Shown one piece after another: positions 62,110 through 64,000 of a stretch of 64,000 nucleotides of DNA (positions are counted from its first letter, which is position 1; each line of letters begins with the position of its first letter). Below the pieces are notes generated by a model. The model ran no database searches, was not told the DNA's origin, and was given only the letters and a program-made list of their open reading frames with translations. The translations under genes were made by a program, and so were the position numbers. The stretch is from Paenalicyclobacillus macrosporangiidus (GTDB taxonomy: Bacteria; Bacillota; Bacilli; Alicyclobacillales; Alicyclobacillaceae). Where the stretch lies: the NCBI RefSeq assembly GCF_900116805.1, contig NZ_FPBV01000002.1, positions 1-64,000 of the forward strand. The letters run 5' to 3'.

Positions 62110-63707
62110 CGGTCCGCCTCCTTTCTGAGGAACGTCAGCGCCGGGATACGGTACGCCCCGACCACCACGGTCTGGGTTTCATCATCCCATTCAATCCCGT
62201 AGGGCATCTCCGGCTCGTCCCCGCGCACCACGGCGACGATGGCGCGGATGAAGTCGTCCCACTCGGGCAGGCGCAGGGCCGAAGCGGGCAGGCGGCCGTG
62301 CTCATCCATCTGCGACAGGATGAATTCGGCGATCCGCTGCTGCGAGAAGAGCGCATTCGCCCGCTCCAACAGCTCCTTGGCCTCTTCTTGAAACGCGGCG
62401 TCGTCCACCCCGCCGGGCCGCCGCAGGGGCTGCGGCTGGCCCCGCTGCCGGCGCTTGGGTTCCGTGTAGAGGGCATCGGGATCGAAATAGCGGACCTCAT
62501 ACAAGGGCAGCTCGGCCATAGCCGAGAGCAACGGCGACGGAGCGCGCGCGTGCACCGGCGGCAGAGCGCGTAGCAACTGCACCAGCTTGCCCTTGATGTC
62601 CCGGTCGCTGTTGAGCAGATACTGCAGCCGCTCGACGGACGCGCGGTTGTAGGCGGCGTTGCGGTGATCAATCTCGCGCAAGAGATCGTCCAATGACTCG
62701 AACGTGTCGCCGATGAATTGGATCAGGCGCACGATCTCGCCGCGGGCCGCGAGATCGTCCAGCTCCGGGCGCTGCTGTCGCAGGGTGGCGGACATCCGGT
62801 TCAGCAGGCTCGGCGCGGCCAGCCAGTCGCGCAGGATCTGAAGGATGCGCGGCCGGAACCGGTACACGCTGTCGAACGTCTTCAGGGGATGGTAGGTGGC
62901 GATGGCCACAGACAGTTGGTAACTGTCGAAGTGCTCGGCGAGCAGGTCGCGGATGTCTTGGCGCAGGTGCAGGTTCTGATAATAGGTATGAATGTTGTGC
63001 AAAAGGGCCCGCAGGTTCTCGCGCAGCGCGACGGTGGCGTCGTACGCCGACTGCAGCGCCTGCAGCATGAACTCGTCCCGCTCCTCGTTGGCCGTCCGGA
63101 GGTTGGAATACACGGAGTAGACGAAGGCGTTGTACCGCTGCTGCACCGGCTCGACGATGGCGTGCAGGGCGTCGAGCAGGACACTGGCGTATTGGGGCAC
63201 AATCAGGGTCTCGTCGAAGCCGCTGCCGTCGGTCACCGACTGCAGCCACCCGGTCTGCACCAACCTGCGCACCAGGGCGTGCGCCCGCCCGGACAAGGTG
63301 GCGTCGTCGAATCCGCCGAAGCCGTCGGAGCCATCGGAGTCGCCAAGGCCATCGGGCCCCGGCGAGGTGCCCGCCGCGTTCGATCGATGCGCAACGGCCG
63401 CTTCCCTGTCGACCGGTGACTCGGGAACCACCGGTTGCACTGGGGCCGCCTCCACCGCCTTGGGCGATGCCGACGGAGCGCCCACGGGATCGACCCCGTC
63501 CGCATCCATCATCTCGTCCTCGGGGAGATCGGTGAGGTCCCGTTCCATCTGGCTGATCAGATACGCGACGAGATCCGCCCGGCGGAACGTGATCTCACGC
63601 TGGTAGCATTCCCGCAGCACCATGAGGGCGCGGAAATAGACCGCGCGATGGCGCGCCGCCAACAGCGAGAACAGGTTGTCCGGCACGACTTCAAACAGAT
63701 TCCGCAT
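62079..63707 (-). CDS. jetA: Wadjet protein JetA, kleisin subunit
   Basis: 542 residues. The N-terminal winged helix is RNLFEVVPDNLFSLLAARHRAVYFRAL...ITFRRADLVAYLISQMERDL. Helical bundles follow (RYNAFVYSVYSNLRTANEERDEFMLQALQSAY). The C-terminal winged domain has FILSQMDEHGRLPASALRLPEWDDFIRAI. Between about 80 and 145 is an unusually long Pro/Gly/Ser/Asp-rich insertion. This fits the JetA (DUF5716-like) kleisin. It is first in the operon; GGGGGTGG lies upstream. The Wadjet subtype is not assigned from sequence alone. Confidence 0.85.
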   Translation of the reverse strand: MRNLFEVVPDNLFSLLAARHRAVYFRALMVLRECYQREITFRRADLVAYLISQMERDLTDLPEDEMMDADGVDPVGAPSASPKAVEAAPVQPVVPESPVDREAAVAHRSNAAGTSPGPDGLGDSDGSDGFGGFDDATLSGRAHALVRRLVQTGWLQSVTDGSGFDETLIVPQYASVLLDALHAIVEPVQQRYNAFVYSVYSNLRTANEERDEFMLQALQSAYDATVALRENLRALLHNIHTYYQNLHLRQDIRDLLAEHFDSYQLSVAIATYHPLKTFDSVYRFRPRILQILRDWLAAPSLLNRMSATLRQQRPELDDLAARGEIVRLIQFIGDTFESLDDLLREIDHRNAAYNRASVERLQYLLNSDRDIKGKLVQLLRALPPVHARAPSPLLSAMAELPLYEVRYFDPDALYTEPKRRQRGQPQPLRRPGGVDDAAFQEEAKELLERANALFSQQRIAEFILSQMDEHGRLPASALRLPEWDDFIRAIVAVVRGDEPEMPYGIEWDDETQTVVVGAYRIPALTFLRKEADRWTGRAGTRR

Positions 63708-63882
63708 TCCCGCGCATCCACCCCCGTGTGTCCTATCTATTCTACATCAAGGACGGGAGCGGCTCTACGAAACACGGGCTGGGGGCTTGTGGGAATGACG
63801 AGAGAGCAGAGCCGGAGGGGTTGTGCCTCCGGCCCCGAATGGTCAGAATGTGCGGCATCCATCCTTGGACCGGGTGCCTTTC

Positions 63883-63957
63883 GGCCGTTCTAGTACACGA
63901 ACGGTGCTTAACGCATCGCGGCCGGGAGCCCATAGCGACCGTTTCGTATCTATCTCG
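63883..63957. repeat. Family A and family B repeats upstream of jetA
   Basis: Minus copy at 63911-63883 (TTAAGCACCGTTCGTGTACT, ending GGCC) has features of both families. A plus copy at 63927-63957 (CCATAGCGACCGTTTCGTAT) is family B. The rest of 63708-64000 holds the jetA promoter region but no clear box. Confidence 0.6.
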
Positions 63958-64000
63958 GTTGACCAGGCGATGAATAGTGACCATCGTGTACGTAAGTGTT

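Overview
The window looks like a chromosomal segment of a GC-rich, spore-forming-type member of the Bacillota, possibly Alicyclobacillaceae-like. I infer this from strong AGGAGG-type ribosome binding sites with many TTG/GTG starts, a BY-kinase made as a protein separate from its membrane modulator, a YwqE-type phosphatase, an LCP protein and a c-di-GMP-I riboswitch. No tRNA, rRNA, CRISPR array or intact insertion sequence was seen.

Layout. 0-8.3 kb is an exopolysaccharide locus: a shortened Wzy-like polymerase, two GT4 glycosyltransferases, UDP-glucose dehydrogenase, tyrosine kinase, Wzz-like modulator and Wzx-like flippase; the leftmost part is lower in GC. 8.4-12.4 kb has a DUF3267 metalloprotease-like protein and a large superfamily 2 helicase, followed by an 89-base pure C run that cuts off a translationally coupled downstream ORF. 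12.4-15.2 kb is a small operon with a formate/nitrite channel, an acyl-CoA-dehydrogenase-fold enzyme and a double DUF4242 protein. 15.6-26.8 kb is mixed: a gene with an apparent ATT start, two head-to-head TPR-like pieces, a GalE-like epimerase, a broken metallo-beta-lactamase gene, a superoxide dismutase, LCP and SGNH cell-wall genes, a DUF559 nuclease with a winged helix, a D-threonine-aldolase-type enzyme, and repeat-rich intergenic DNA.

26.9-31.7 kb is a divergent GntR-controlled module (MFS, CaiB-type CoA-transferase, GntR, HMG-CoA-lyase-like enzyme) with palindromic operators. 31.8-33.9 kb is a chemoreceptor behind a c-di-GMP-I riboswitch and terminator. 33.9-46.1 kb is a 13-gene co-directional operon: RidA, UbiX, VOC-like, RraA, IclR, cyclase, CoxG, a three-subunit molybdenum hydroxylase, UbiD and two MFS transporters. 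It is probably an undescribed catabolic route for a (hetero)aromatic carboxylate. The same 15-bp palindrome lies at its promoter and upstream of the chemoreceptor, which suggests substrate uptake, breakdown and chemotaxis are co-regulated.

46.3-56.5 kb holds a small hypothetical gene, DUF1284, two tandem-repeat coiled-coil genes, an acetyl-CoA synthetase pseudogene, two DHA2-type drug exporters, a YwqE-type phosphatase, a zinc ribbon and an AAA ATPase. 56.5-63.7 kb is a complete Wadjet operon (jetABCD) for plasmid defence. Two related families of about 30-nt interspersed intergenic repeats run through the right three quarters of the window.
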